Origin: Dictyophora rubrovolvata
Lineage: Eukaryota > Basidiomycota > Agaricomycetes > Phallales > Phallaceae
DNA: 64,000 nt
Reading direction: 5' to 3'
Assembly (NCBI GenBank): GCA_029959195.1
Contig: CP114117.1
Location: forward strand, 2,666,001 to 2,730,000
The position numbers were made by a program, and so were the translations under genes. Positions 34,201 to 47,703 of this stretch are shown piece after piece (position 1 is the stretch's first letter; every line of letters starts with the position of its first letter). Under the pieces are notes generated by a model. That model was not told the origin of the DNA and did not search any database. It was given only the letters and a program-made list of their open reading frames with translations.

Positions 34201-36155
34201 TTTAAACCCGAGTTCACCATTGAGGATGTCTGTCATCCATGCGTCTTACAGGCCTTTGATGGTATAAACTTCCATTTCGATGACATGTAAGATTACTCAC
34301 TCTTTTTATTAGAGAAACGATATACTATAGATCATGCTGAGCAAATCAACCTATTTGAAGAGCTTAACGAGTCTTCGGAAGACTCTCGAGGTTCATGGAT
34401 CTCCAAAAGCTGGCTTCGTGGTAAGGTTTCTTCCTTCTTTATGTCCTTTTGATCTGACTTCTGTACAATTAAGATTGGAAACAAATGAAACCAAAAATGC
34501 ATATTCCTGGCGAAAAAGATCCCCATCCCGAAAGCTTCGATTACGTAGAACATGTCAAATGCCCCCATGGTCAGTTGTCGCAATCCTCAGCTTTACGGAG
34601 TTGGATCAATGAGGATGTAAGTCCGATTATTTTTGCTTTTTCACATGACGAGTCCCGAAAACGTTTTCATTCCATGTGAAGGCGTGTACTTTTCTCAAGA
34701 GCTTGTTCTTTGAATGGAAGCCGGTCATGGCTTCGTCCGACGAGATGCCTGACTGCCCCAATTGCGAAGTTACAGCGGCAATATCAAAGGAGAATAGACA
34801 AGAAATGAAACAGCGTGTTGACAAAGAAAAGGTTTGACCTTCAAAATCAATATGTATTTCGACATGACACTAACATGACCGATCTTAGGACATCTTCAAA
34901 GTACTGCTTGCATCGACATTATTAGCAGCGCAGCCTGAACCTGTCCTTGAAGTACGCCAGGCATTGATTGGCGCGGATTTCTTCCGCAGGTGGCGAGCGT
35001 GGATTAGTCGACCTTACGACAAATCCCGACCGGAAACTGTTGATAACTCATGGCTTTTGTGTCAACACAACAAATTGTTAGTAGACCCATCTTTGAGTCA
35101 AGACCTTGGAACATCCGTTCTTTTGATATCTCTAGAAGACTGGGAGAATTTCATGAAACTGTAAGAGTTTGATTTATCAATCTTATTAATTGTACATTTG
35201 GCTTTATTTTCTTTTTTCAAGATACGGAGGTGGACCTTCTCTAACCTGGGTTGCCCATAAAGAACCATCTCCAGATCTAGATGCATCGACACATGTAGAC
35301 CTCGACGACTATGTAGACTACGAAGTTTGTCAGGAATGCCGCCATAAAAGGTAAAGCAGAATTCTTTCTAGTCTTGTCTCCTGTGTATTCAACCTGTTCA
35401 TAACTTATCTATTCACATTAGACTTGTCGACTTCGACTCGGCTGTTCTATCGATCCGCCTTTGTCTAGAAGGTATGGAAAAGGAAAAAGGCAACAAATTA
35501 GTCAACGGCAATATTCACAAGGAACCTATACTATCGAGAGATAGAAATCCTTCTGAGAAACGGCCTCAGCCGTTGCGTGTTTCGCACAGACTCCGGGATT
35601 CTAATCGCAAAATCAGGATCAAGGAAATCGTTGTACGTAAAACGATGACGGTTAAAGAAATGAAGATGGAGGTAAAGCGTTTTAAACAAAATATACCTTT
35701 TGTTATTTCATAATCAAATTATTTTTCTTTTTTAGATCCAGGACGCGTTTAACATTCCGACCATTTGCCAACGGTTATTTATGCGCGGTAATGAACTGAC
35801 AGATAATTCTGAAACTGTTAACTCATTGGGCATTTTGGCGAATGAAACACTGGATTTGAAAGAAGATAAAGAAGTCATTAATTTGGATTCCGACGTTGAC
35901 GTGGATTCACAGGGTCCGCCCACGAAGAAGCGACGAGAAGAAGGTCGTGCTTTCGGTGGAACTGTGTTGAGTGGGGACGTTAAACGGACAGTAAAACCAG
36001 ATGTTAATGGCGTTGACGATGAACAGGTCACCGCCAAACCTTCTTCTCCAGAAGCGACGACGACAACACTAACCGAGAAGCATTGTCCGATGTGTACTTT
36101 TATAAATCCTCTAGATGTCCCTTGTTGTATAATGTGCGAATCACAGTTAATTTGA
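31270..36155 (+). CDS. Ubiquitin carboxyl-terminal hydrolase, USP48-like
   Basis: Large ubiquitin-specific protease (peptidase C19) resembling USP48. ATG 31270 starts MVAGSKRRKPIVKGLAPGER; the frame above has no ATG. A conserved N-terminal segment (YSQWGWINHIKDPSLITTEH) and CDKKKCKENTHCLNYLGQAK precede the catalytic core: NLGATCYANAFIQVWFQDLA (Cys box), FEQQDAQEF, GTMCKKCKQKSERDSSFLEL and KYYCTKCDGLQDAVRYTKLR (zinc-binding Cys pairs), and YHGHYEAQVYD (His box). Downstream come helical and DUSP-like parts (CQHNKLLVDPSLSQDL in frame), a ubiquitin-like segment (IVVRKTMTVKEMKMEIQDAF across an intron) and a C-terminal RanBP2-type zinc finger (HCPMCTFINPLDVPCCIMCE). The gene has well over ten introns. 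Active-site residues are all present. It converges with the next gene. Confidence 0.9.
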
Positions 36156-36831
36156 TTTTTCTTGGCTTTGTCTTCTTTGGGAGTGAAACAATCGGAACAA
36201 AAACAAATAAGTATAAAGTGTAATGTGTGCGGGGTGGAACAGGAAGAGAAATTTCTAGTTTTCTTTCTACGATTGAATGATGGTTCTTTATACAATGTTT
36301 AGATCATTAAGATAAATGCCATTTTGTACCATGATACCCAAAAATGGAGGGGGAACTGGAAAGAGGTGAAAAGGGAGGGGGGCTGTAGGGGTGCGGTCCG
36401 GAGAAAAGGGGAAGAAAAAAATGAAGGAAACAAAACAATGAACTATCTAAATAAAATGGGATATGGTAATGGAAGTTGCAAAAAAATACAAAGAGACGAG
36501 ACGACGTTATGATAATAAAGCAGCAAGCAAACACCGACATTGACGCCTGATAACCATACTGAACCGAAGCAAGCGAACCAGCGGACAACGACCAACAACC
36601 AGCAACCAACAACCAACGTAAAAACGCAAAAAGAGGACAGAAAAAGAGAAAGGATGGGAAAGAAAAAAAGTTCACATAAGTCCAGAGGAAGAAAAAAAGG
36701 AGGAAAATGTAAGGCATAAAAAGACAATTTGACAGGAAGAGAGAAAAATGACGAGGGGTGAATAGTGAGGGAGGAGGAAGGCTTATTCTCGACTCGGAAT
36801 GGAGGAAAAGAAGAGATGTGTTGGGGTGTTT
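36156..36831. other. Convergent 3' UTR region, purine-rich
   Basis: 676 bases between two converging stop codons. The plus strand is rich in A and G runs (gaagaaaaa type), giving meaningless low-complexity frames on the other strand. Probably 3' UTRs of both genes. Confidence 0.55.
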
Positions 36832-39800
36832 TCAAGAGGATGTAATATCGTTCATGGCATAGTCAACTTGAAAGCCCGACATGTCAACATCTTGAAAGGA
36901 TGGGTCAAGTGAATTGGGAGGCATCGGCACGACGCCAACATTAACGCCGACGCCATGCCCGTGTTGGACTAATGAAAACGGAGGTGGTACAGCGGGGGTA
37001 GTAGTAGTGGCAAGCAGGGGTGGTACAGTGACAGAAACGGCCATAGACTGAGTATTCTGTTGAATAATAGTCTCAGCTGTAAGCATGACATCAATAGGGG
37101 ATGCCGTCGTATCCGTCATCTCTACCGCCTCGGCAACAGCCGACTTGGTCGTCGTCGATACCTCCTCCATCGTCACAACAGGAGTATTGAGATTTTGAAG
37201 ATCGTTCAGCTCCGAAGCGCTCATCATACTACCAATGCCACCATTAGTCGTTGACATTTGAAGAATTGTGGCAGCTGCAGAGCGATGATGATCGGCAGCC
37301 ACCTTGTGCGCGGCACAAATGACAACTTCCGTACCCGCGCGAGCGAGCGACGCTGCTTCTGCTATCTGTGTTTGATCCATATCTTTCGCTTCTACTAACG
37401 ACTCGACGTCGAATTCGTCGTTGGCGCCACCGCTTCCGCCGTGTTCTGCACCGGAGGAAGGGGAATGCTGCCCAGAAGCAATTGTCATGACTTGGTTCAT
37501 TGCGTGCGCTGTGGAAGTGAGAACTTGTTCTTGTCTTGTAAGCGAATGTTGAATTTGAACTTGTTCGGCGTGGCTGGAAGCTTGGACCGTGTATGCTTCT
37601 AGTGAGACAGCTTTGATAGCTCTAGAATAAAAAATTGTATCAACGGCTAATAGTGACAATTTTGTGTGCAGCTTACTCTGTAACCACAGTCAAGGCATCC
37701 TGAAGCGCTGCAGGAGCTGATGTGGGAGCAGCAACGGGTCTAAATATACCATATTGACATGTGTTTTTAAGCACGGACCAGACAACGACTTGAACAGCAG
37801 AGCAGTATACTGACCTGGTAGACCGCAGTGAAGTCGATGTATCCGAGACACGCATTTCATTTGCAATCGAAGGTCTTCGAGGTCCTTGAGCCGACGGCGG
37901 CATGCCAGATGACGAATGGAATGACCCGGAACCTTCTCGAGTCAGTGGTGCAACTGATAAGAAGTACGTCTGAGATAAAATCGTCTCCTTTCCTTCCTAA
38001 GAAGCAAAACACTTAGTAGGTATACCACACCCAGGAAAAAAAGGATATCGATAAATGCATTACCAACCTTGGCTTCAATGATAAACTCAACGCTCTGCGC
38101 ATCGGGACCCGGGGTGCCAGACAAAGTATCTCCATTCTCATTCCAGCTTAACCAAGAAGGCAAACTAGGGCTGGTAAAGCACAGTGTTTGCTGGTGATGA
38201 CCATGGTGACTAGTGTTATGATGGAGATTACTTCTGGACGCCTGCGGGTCCCAGACACGCGGGCGAAACTGCCATTGCATCCCGATATAGGCTATATTGG
38301 GGAACGTTCCTGCTATTTTGCGTTTAAAAGGACGGAAGATCCATTGACCGCCTGCAGTCGCTCCGACCTCCCCGCCAGAGGCCGTGGTGGTGGTGATAGT
38401 GGCGGCTCCGGCTCCATCAGCTGGTGTGCATTTTCGGGCGTCAATGTTCCATATGTGATTGCCTTTTGATTTGGCTTTTTTGCCATCTTCATTGAAGCGG
38501 GATATATAGGGGTTTGTCCAGAGGTAGTGGCGGACCTGTGTGTGGATGAAAAGAAAAAGAGGGTAGTGGATGGTGTATGATGGATGGATAAATGACGTAT
38601 AGTAGAAGATAAAGCGACAAAAAAACGAACCTTTTTCATGGGAATGAATTCATCGGTTAATCCTTGTTTCGCGAGCTTCAGAAAAAAGGGTGTAAATGAA
38701 CTTTCAGTGACTGGGAGAAGAAAAAGGCGCCAGGAAGCCATTCTTCCTCCCTCTTGACTCGCATTACTCACCTCTTCCAAAAACCCGTTGGTAAAAGCCT
38801 GTATTCGGAACTTAAAAGGTCGAAAATCACGCGACTCATCCAAGCGCTGCATCTTCTTTGCCATGAGAGGTTGATGTATTGGCTCGCCTTTGTTGTCTTT
38901 CGCGTCCACTAACAACGGAAACCGGCGAATTGAGCGGTGGATCAGGAATTTACAAAGGCAAAGACAAAACTTACAATCTGAACAAACCATATTCATGAAC
39001 TCGAAAAATATACGATCGACCTCAGCCTTTAGTTCAGGTGAAAGATCGTTGTTTTGATGAGCCGTTGAAGCGAAAGAGTCTGTTGCGCGACCACCAACAG
39101 TACTACTTTCAGTACCAGCACCAGCACCAGGAACGGAAACACCATGCAGCCGACCAGGCGAGTCTTCCCTCTCAGAATCCGGTGATGACGACTTTGTAGA
39201 ACTCGAAGGCGGAGGAGGGACCTCAATACTCGAAGAAATTGAACCTGAGCCTGCAAGGACACTACCGACGCCGACGTCGACACCAGTTAAATCGGCTTCA
39301 GCAACGGATGTTGTAGCAGCAGGAGTTGACGTCGACGTCGCACTCGTATTTGTAGAAGTAGCCGTATCCGAGCTCCCAGTGGACGAAAGTAAATCAAATG
39401 ACGAGAAGCTGAGTGCACCGGAGTGGGAGGCGCTTCGGGTTGGACGGGTGAGTGGGGGTGCTGAGTGTGATAGAGGAAGCGTAGAGAGGCTTGGATTTGG
39501 GTGACGGAGGTGAAAGCGGGGGTGGTGATTTGCGGGGTTGGTGTTTGTGGTAGTAGTGGTGGTTGTGATGGCTGTGTTCGATGTCGTTGTTGCCGTGGTG
39601 GATGCGACTGGTATTGGAGATTGAAGACTTGAATCAGCACCGGCTTCTGCAGGTTCATCGTTCATCGTTGCTGTTGTTGACAGAAAAGAAGAGTGGACAG
39701 TCGGGATATGACTGGTCGAAAGCGAATGTGTATGTCCGAGCAATAATGGTATCTGATGTTGTTGCTGTTGCTGTTGCTGCTGCATAAGATTCAGCTGATG

Positions 39801-41262
39801 CGCCAGTGCCGCATTTGAAATCGGTGTATTGCTGCCATTGCCGCTATTACTGCTACTACTCAGACATAGATTTAGATTTGAGGATAAAGATTCTAAATTT
39901 GGGTGCGATGCAATCCGAGGGAGCGGTGCTAGCCCGTGTGTACGAGGATGTTGGTGTGCATGCACATGCGAATGAGGATGAAACCCTGAGGCTGATGGAT
40001 AACTATTGGAATGGACAAATTGAGGAGGGATTGCGGGTTGGAGAGGTAATAACGGAGGAGCTGATGGTGGTACGGGAGCTGGAGCGGCCACGGAACCAGA
40101 CGACGAAGACGAAGGCGCTCCACTCGCAAACGAAGCAGCAGCAGCAGTAGCAACACTAGCGGTAGCAGTGGGAACAGCGGTAGCAGTCAACAACGACACT
40201 AATAACGGTTCTTCTTTCGGCTCCAGTTTGAGAGATTTCACCACAGCCCGATCATTCTGTGGGGATGCGCAGCGTTTACGTGGTCCGTCTTCCAGGGCTG
40301 TTGGCACCGCTGAGGTACTACCGCCCGTTGTCGTCGAAGGTAGAGAAGGTATTAATTGAGGCACTGTCCCGCTTAGGCTGGATTTGCGCGAATTTGATGA
40401 GGATGATTTTTTGACTCCTGTCGGGGATACACGTTGGGATGGGGGTTGAAAGTGATATGGGTGGTGGTGATGTGTGCTATGAGTGTGTGAGTGTGAGTGC
40501 GACGGAAGAGGATGGGATTGATAAGAGTTAGAATGAGAATCGGTCGTGAAAGACGTTAAGGGTTTAAGTCCTGGGGGAGAGGGCTTTGAAGAGACAGGTG
40601 ATGATACGAAGGATATAAGGAGATCTACTACGGCTTTTAGCTCGGCTAGACGTTGTTTCCCGTCTTGACTGCGAGATTGGGCGAAAGCGTCACGAGCATC
40701 TTGAGTAGTTCGCATGACCCTATTATATACATTTTTGGTGATAGAATCGAACCTTCAGAAAATTTCTGGTTTAACGGACTCACTTCTCTAATAGATTGTC
40801 TACAACGACGGTTTTTGGAACTTGTGCTTCTCCACCGGTTGTTAACAAGGAGACACCATTGCTATGACTCTGAGTGTGATTCTGAGTAAAATGACCGGAA
40901 GAAGAAGAAGTAGCTGTAGTGCTCGCTGGGGTGGATGAACTCGAAAAGGAGAAAAGAGTCTGCTTGGGAGCACTTGCAGTCGCGGATGCTGTAAAATCGG
41001 TCGTAGAGTATGGCAAGAGATGATCCGAATTAGAAGCCGTTGTTGGTGTGGAGGTTGTGGTCGTGACGGTGGTGGATAAAGACTGCCTTGAGAAATGGGG
41101 AGGATTGAACATGTATGGCGTGGCTGCGGTCGTCGAATCAAGAACGTCCACCGACATATGGTTAAGGACGTTATTTAAGTTGGCAGATAATGCAAGGTCA
41201 ATGTCATGATGGTTAATCGACGATGTTGTTGACAAATTATCGATATGAATAGGAGATGACAT
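36832..41262 (-). CDS. Large Ser/Thr/Gln-rich protein, probably a nuclear regulator, with He_PIG-like motif
   Basis: Multi-exon gene from ATG 41262 (MSSPIHIDNLSTTSSINHHD) to TAA at 36832. Exon 1 ends DNLLEK and splices in frame to VMRTTQDARDAFAQSRSQDG. A very long exon encodes Ser/Thr/Pro/His-rich disorder with poly-Gln (39756-39783), many (T)n and (S)n runs, and KRCASPQNDRAVVKSLKLEP. A conserved core then reads SPELKAEVDRIFFEFMNMVC, DESRDFRPFKFRIQAFTNGF, QGLTDEFIPMKKV, HYLWTNPYISRFNEDGKKAK, GNHIWNIDARK, WIFRPFKRKIAG and GMQWQFRPRVWDPQ. The core is followed by LPSWLSWNENGDTLSGTPGP, close to the cadherin-like He_PIG/Axl2 pattern. The C-terminal part is Ala/Thr/Gln-rich. Low-complexity tracts resemble fungal transcriptional regulators, but no DNA-binding domain was recognised. 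Role unknown; gene reality is firm. Confidence 0.72.
39756..39783 (-). repeat. CAG/CAA repeat encoding poly-Gln
   Basis: Mixed CAA/CAG units on the minus strand inside the large nuclear-type gene encode a run of eight Gln after LNLM. A likely variable microsatellite. Confidence 0.85.
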
Positions 41263-44200
41263 TATCGCTGACGCTGAGGGGGACGTTGGCGACGAGGAGC
41301 ATGGGCCACCCAACAGCGACACGGACTAATTGGTTTCTTCTGCGTTTTAGTTGGAAACCGAAAAAATATCAAATCTTTTTGAAAGCAAAATCGTTAAGGG
41401 AGGTGGTGATGAAGGGAGTCGTATTATTACTTTAAGTAAGTAGTAGAAGTGTGTACAAGAAACGGGCGGACTCAGCTTATTTTCGAAGACCGCGCGCCCG
41501 GAGATGGTCTTACCGCGAGATTCTTGAAAGAATATATAATAATAATATTTATTATTACTAGTGTTTTATTATTTTATTTGAACTCTTTTCTTTTTCTGCT
41601 ACTATTGCCAGTCAAAAAACGCGGAGGATTCGCATGATGATTGTATCATGATCTCAGGCATACTGTAATAATAATAATAATTGATGTTCTATAAAGGAAA
41701 TGGCACGAACAAGGCCAAAGTTGGAAATGAAAACAATGATGAATCTGCTTCTTCAAGTCTAGAACATTTGAGACAACGAGGAGGAAAGTGCATGATATTA
41801 CGCACAGTTCAGGACGGTAAACGACGGGTACTGGCCCTGTGCAGTGTCGACGGAGCCAATGTGAACGACTAACGAGGGCGAGGTGAGTTGCACATGCCAC
41901 GCTATCATGATATATAATATATGATAATATATGGTATATATCCTATATACTATAGGATGTAATTATAATTATAATTATAAATGCAATGTCATACCAATCA
42001 GATTTGTGTTGAAAAGGAACTCCTTATTACTTGACCCGAGGTATTCTAAATATCTCAGGAGGTCAACAACGTCGTCACCGGTCTTTCAGGTCAGCTTTAA
42101 GCGTTGCACGCCGTATAGCTGATCGCGACCCTGACTGAAGGCCCAGGGCGGAAATGGTAGTCTGAGCCAATTCATTTACACTAATATCCCACAACATCAC
42201 TAATACACTGGCAAATATTTGTCAAGCCATATTTTCATATCACCAGATTCTTTCAGCTTCCTTTCTTCTATCTTCTCTACCAGGAGTATTCATCGGGCTC
42301 GGTAGTGTTTTAGGTGTTTTTGATCGGACATGCAGGCAGGCCTAGGTACGTACGTGATCGTGTAGTATCATCTACACACATACTTACACATGCAAAATAA
42401 CTCTTAAATTGCTAGCGAAAACGGAACAACGCTTTGGAATTTCGGATTTCTCACGCAAGACCAAATCATTGAATGTTTTGGGCCCACCAGTTTCCCACAC
42501 GAGCTCAAGCCCAAGACATTCGGAGACAACCGTCATTCACATTGAACAGTATTGAACTTGCTTTTGACATCGGAAATTTGCATCACAGATAGCCTGTGAT
42601 AGCCTATGCGTGTTGCACTGCAGTACGTATCATGTGCGTACCTACTCAATTTCATCTTCTGACGGCGCGATTCGCAGCAAACTAAAAAAAGAACAAACCT
42701 GTAACTATCTAGCCAACCCATGCGTACACATTCATAACATGAACCAGGGACTAGAACAAAACCGAAACGAAGTCGTTATCACGCCAACGCTTATACCAAT
42801 GCCGTTCAACCTACATGTGCTCATCTTGAGTCCAGGCGTATACGGACAAACCACTACTCAGTCGGTCTAACTAATCTAAAACTTTACCCCCGCATTCCGT
42901 TTCGGACGTTACTGCTAACCTGAACGTGAACAAGTCATCATGGCATCATGGCATCATAAAAAAGAAGACTCGAGAGACATCGATGACAACATAAGAATTC
43001 AAAGAACACACCGACCTAATTGAAATGCTCTTCAATTATCCCCATTCGGTCCTTTTTTCCTATTGGTTTCTCGGTCAATCAGGAGACCATTATTAATAGA
43101 TTTTATTGGAACAAGATTCCCAGACGGTATGGGTTTAATTTTGGTACGTGTCTGGAAGAAGGGTCAGATGTTCATTCACCCACCTCCTCAGTCTATTTTT
43201 CTTTTCCTAAATAATGGGTAAAACGCTACCATATTGCAACTAGACAACGCAACACAGCTTTCCATTCCGAATTCGTAGATTAATTATCTAACCGACTCCT
43301 TTTGAAAATAAATCTCTTCTGCATGCTACGTACGATGCGTATGCACAACAAAAACATATATGTACGTACACATTCTATGTTCAGGTTCGTTTACGGCCGA
43401 GATACTACTGCATACCTCGAGAACACGCTTGATGACAATGACAGCCTCGTGTTTTTCTCGTGTCGACGACATACGACATACCGCTCATACAACCTACCAT
43501 TGGCTCACCGTAATTACATAACTAGCCTTCGCTCCCTCGAAATGAAATCACCCATCGCGATGTTAAAAAATAAAATGACTACCTGCCACATACATACTTA
43601 ATAAGTATGGGTCTAGAAGTTCCAAATTTCAAATTAGGTCTTTAATCTTCTGGCTTGTGAGTAGCCTTCTTTTTTTATCGTACTAGACTTACATCACTGT
43701 CACCGTCATATTCCATATAGCTCAAATAACAAATTCGAAAAAACGCATCTCTGCAAGTTACCCGACACCGGCGTGGGCAAGGTGGGAGTTTAAGTCACGG
43801 TTCCCCGCACTTCCCTTCCATTTCGTCAGCTCGCATACGCCTCCTCATGCCTTGTATCGGTGATCATGAATAACAGCCATCATCACGCTTTACTTCTTCC
43901 GGTATTAGCCCACTATATTTGATGACTTGATTTTGATTTGCACGCCAGAATCCATCGAAGTGAAGAAGGCTTGCAAAAAGGAAAAAAACTTTTTTTAAAT
44001 TAGCTCAATTGACCAGTCATTAACCCAGATTCATGGATGATAGTATTGTCATTACTGAAGATGCTTGAGAAACAAAGGAATGGGATTACGCTCTCTCCCA
44101 AGATCCGGAATGATGGAATGAGAAGAACAAGGTAATATTGTTTGTCCTTTCACTCGTTTCAAACTTATAGATATTCATTCAGTAAGAAAAATAATTCATT

Positions 44201-44351
44201 GTTCCCTTTCGGCCACCGAAATGAAGTGATTATAGTCAAATCACTCGTCCAGTTATTTGATATTGACGCTGAGTGCCCTCCTAGGTGTAAATATATGATC
44301 AATATCGATCAGTACGCTGATTATCCGAATCTGGACTCATTTGTTTGCCTG
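41263..44351. other. Gene-poor stretch; AT-rich repeat near 41.9 kb
   Basis: About 3 kb without a supportable gene. At 41650-41680 and 41905-41980 there are AT-rich runs, including repeated taataa and attata units that can fold back. The rest has short frames only. The left 150 bases are the promoter of the large minus-strand gene. Confidence 0.5.
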
Positions 44352-44585
44352 CTATGATCTGAAATTACTATTGGCGGCACCGGCGGCCGTTCTTGAATTC
44401 ATGTCTACCATGAACTTTTTGTCATAAGTGCACGAGCTTATCGAGGCATTGATATAGAGATTTATGCGGCAGGCGACAATCCAAAACATGGCAAAGTATA
44501 ACAAAGAGTTGCCACCATAGGTATTATCCACCGAACACTGGCGAAACACTTCTGTCAGGGCCGGAGAAGCTGGCTGCTGGGCCAT
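44352..44585 (-). CDS. Possible small gene, 77 aa
   Basis: A frame from ATG 44585 (MAQQPASPALTEVFRQCSVD) to TAG at 44352 with one hydrophobic segment (NSLLYFAMFWIVACRINLYI) and three Cys. An ATAAATA box about 35 bases above the ATG is suggestive. No family recognised and no splice support, so this is only a candidate. Confidence 0.2.
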   Translation of the reverse strand: MAQQPASPALTEVFRQCSVDNTYGGNSLLYFAMFWIVACRINLYINASISSCTYDKKFMVDMNSRTAAGAANSNFRS

Positions 44586-44841
44586 TCTTCCTGACACTCG
44601 CGCTTAGTAAATCCCCCTATCGGTATTTATCCGGCTGGTCTGAGGGGCCTTATATTTAATATTCCCACTCAAAATTTGAAAATTCCAGAGTTCTATCAAT
44701 GTATGCCGATCAACTTGCGAAGGAGAAAACAGTAAAAGTTATTTGATCAGAGTTTCTCCCGAGTTCATGTCCAAAATTACGCCAAAATGATGATTATTCT
44801 TAGTGCTGATAGATAATACGGAAGAATAACTACACTTATAA

Positions 44842-45111
44842 TTATAGCTCTAGCTGTCCATAGGACAAGGGGACTTGGACGCTATCGCTGTGTTCATAGG
44901 CAACTTGAGGTTGAAGTGAGGCTGCAGCCCAATTTTCAATTACCTTGAGCGTACCTGTAAATAGGAATTTAATAACAGTTCGTGCCAGAATAAGATAACG
45001 TAAGGACCAACCTTTTCCTAGAGGCAAGGCTCGGTTTCTGGTTTTCAGCCTCAATTTATGTATGTAGCTACTAACATTTTTTGGATCTGGGGACCATGAT
45101 TCTTTCCGGAT
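44842..45111 (-). pseudogene. Two 3'-terminal exons of an unidentified gene
   Basis: After an acceptor CTAG at 45112 a frame reads RKESWSPDPKNVSSYIHKLR and continues over a GTTGGT...TTTACAG intron as LPLGKG, TLKVIENWAAASLQPQVAYE and HSDSVQVPLSYGQLEL to TAA at 44842. The join keeps frame and the composition is protein-like. No upstream exons were found, so it may be a relict. Family unknown. Confidence 0.3.
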
Positions 45112-47703
45112 CTAGACTTTAGATTCCAGACCAGCTCAATAGGCCTTGTTACACGGACTTATTAATTAGTATATGTGCTATGTAGCAATTTTCGGGCTTA
45201 TTGTGCTCATCATCATCATGAAGCCGACAGGCTCTCGACATGCCGAAGTCGAGACTAAATAATATTAAAGCTACTGTCATTTTGGCGGAACACAAATCAC
45301 CTCACACACGCAGACGTGAGGTCCAAAGTTAGTTCAAAACTCAAGGTGACTGTGCCTTGACAAGATCCCCGTTTATCACCAAACTTGGCAACTCCCAGTG
45401 GGTTTTTCATCATGATCATGCAGCCATGAAAACCAAGGGAATATATAGGAAAAATTCAGGGTTTGGTGTTTATTATGTATGTGTGTAGATAATGTTCTAG
45501 GTAACAGTTAGCGTGCCGCATATATCACGCCTTTACTCATTACTTTGCAAGGAGGCCGACTAAGCCGCCACGTCAGCCTGAAATTATGGAATCCACGCAG
45601 GTCTTAACCAATAGCCTAATAACCTGGTATCTGTGTTATATCATGCATATATTACACTGCAGCAGCCTGAGCATATGTACAGCGTTACACCTTGTACTCC
45701 TCATGTCAAACAACCCGGTCAGAATTTTCGGCATTTTAGTAGCCAAAGCAATTAGGCACAAAGAAAAAAAGATACCGGAGACTTATTATTTGTGTCTAGC
45801 TTGGTCAGTTTCCGGTCAATTGCACGTGTCTGACCCTGGTAGCTGTATCGCCTGCCACGACCATATAGAAAATAGCCACATAATTAATGACAAGACCTCG
45901 TTACAGCTGCAACCGACATATTCGGTAACCATTAACCATTCCAGTTAGGTGGTAGCACCGGGCTAATAGAACCTTTGATGATATCGATGTTATCTACATC
46001 GGCACCAAACTTCATATCGATATTCTTTTCTTGAAGTCAGGTTCAATTCTGCTTGGAGTCCCCATTACCATAAACGATAAGCAAAAAGAAAAAAAGAAAA
46101 ACGAAAGTAAGAAGACACATCACATTGCTGTCCCCTTGAAAATATATTAGTATTGAATTCTTCTTCACATACATACAATTATTTCCTTTCACGTTTTTTC
46201 CTCGTGAAGACCCTGGCGTCATAAACTTCTTACTGCATTGTGACTTTTGAAGAAAAAAAATAGATGATGTGCTAGAATCGTACTCACATGCGTTCGCCGC
46301 CATCTGAACGTTGTCTATTTCACAGGCTCGGGTTCAGGGATATAATTCAAGTTCGACCCTGCACCTTGGCACATAGTATCCATTGTGAGTAACCTTCGAA
46401 AATATGCTGCCGTAAGACATGGCCCACGATCAGGATCTAAAGCTTAAAGAGGTGAACAATGCGATTGAGAGCTGCAATCTTATTATTATTTATATCCTGA
46501 ATTGGTGGACGAGCTTGAATTAAATCGATGCAGTGATGATTTCACTGTAGATCGATAAAAGACCAGCACTGTTGAGACGGGTGGTGATATTGAAAATTAG
46601 ACGTATTGCTGCCGACGCCATGGTCTCGACTCTCGACTCAATTCGAAATTGAAGAAATAGGTAGAATTCGGTGAGTCGCTTAGAAGTTATTGAGCAAATT
46701 TCAAAGAAGAACAGCGAAAATTTTTCGTTGTGCAATTGAATAGGGACAGGAAAATGAAACATCTGACCGCGTGGACGGGCACTTTTAAACAAACCCTGGG
46801 CATGAAACTTTTCACTACTAGTATGCGATTTTGAGTTGAAAACACAATGATGTAAAGTTGCCATACCATCATGCCAAGTCGGTCCTATGATCCCACAATA
46901 TTACGCAAATATTACGATCGATGTGGCTGTTCGGAGTTTGCACAATGCTGAACTCGAATTCTCTGCTTCCGAGTCAGTTTCTAGTACCGACTTCAAGCCC
47001 CATTAGGCCTCACTGCTCAGGGTCCCGCTAGCACTTATTAAGGTTGTCAACCTGGTTTCAAATTGTTGAAAGAGATACAATTCACTTCCGGTAATTGTAT
47101 TCAACCCAAAATCAAGAACGGATTGGTTAGTCTGCCCGATTCAAATATCAGAGTACGCCGTTTCAACACCATGTCCGTTAGTCGTCGGGTGTACCAGGGC
47201 GTACCTCGGATCAATAGAGTGCGGGCCATCCGGCATCCTTAGGCTTATACTGAGATGCCGGTGGTTGAGGTGGTTGACAACGTTGAACTTTGGTTGAACT
47301 TTGAAGCAAATATCGAAGTTTAATATTCCTTTTTTCTGAAAGAGCACTGACTCTGACTGAGTAAGCCTGTTAGTCAAAGCGCATGACATGTTGAAGATTT
47401 AAGACTACAAACAGACATATGGTGACATGGGGCAACTGTACAGTTTCTTAAGCAATTATTTATTAATTAGGGTATTACTTCATGGATCTCCCTGAAAAGG
47501 ACTCCCGAGAATGACTGGTGAGTGAAGCATGAAACGACCGTCGTTTTCAGTGACACTCCTCCTGCTGACATCGAAACGGACAGCGAAACGGCCTACTCTG
47601 ACGCCCCCTATTGAAATTAGAGGGAACATAGTACATGCGCATTGTACTTTAGAGGTTTCTCAAATCGAAGCACGCTTACCCAAGGTTACCTTATGTTACC
47701 CTA
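45112..47703. other. Gene-poor stretch; no gene recognised
   Basis: About 2.6 kb with frames up to about 120 codons, none with motifs or credible splicing. It ends at the target duplication CCCTA of the second solo LTR. Confidence 0.45.

Noticed and set aside
36307-36835. Phe/Ser-rich minus-strand frames
   Set aside because: Translation of a purine-rich low-complexity 3' region; two frames are open over the same stretch.
40720-40780. A tRNA B-box-like motif (GGTTCGATTCT on the minus strand)
   Set aside because: It lies in an intron of the large gene and no A-box or cloverleaf can be drawn around it.
41905-41990. AT-rich inverted units as a possible MITE
   Set aside because: No clear terminal inverted repeats with a target duplication; looks like simple AT sequence.
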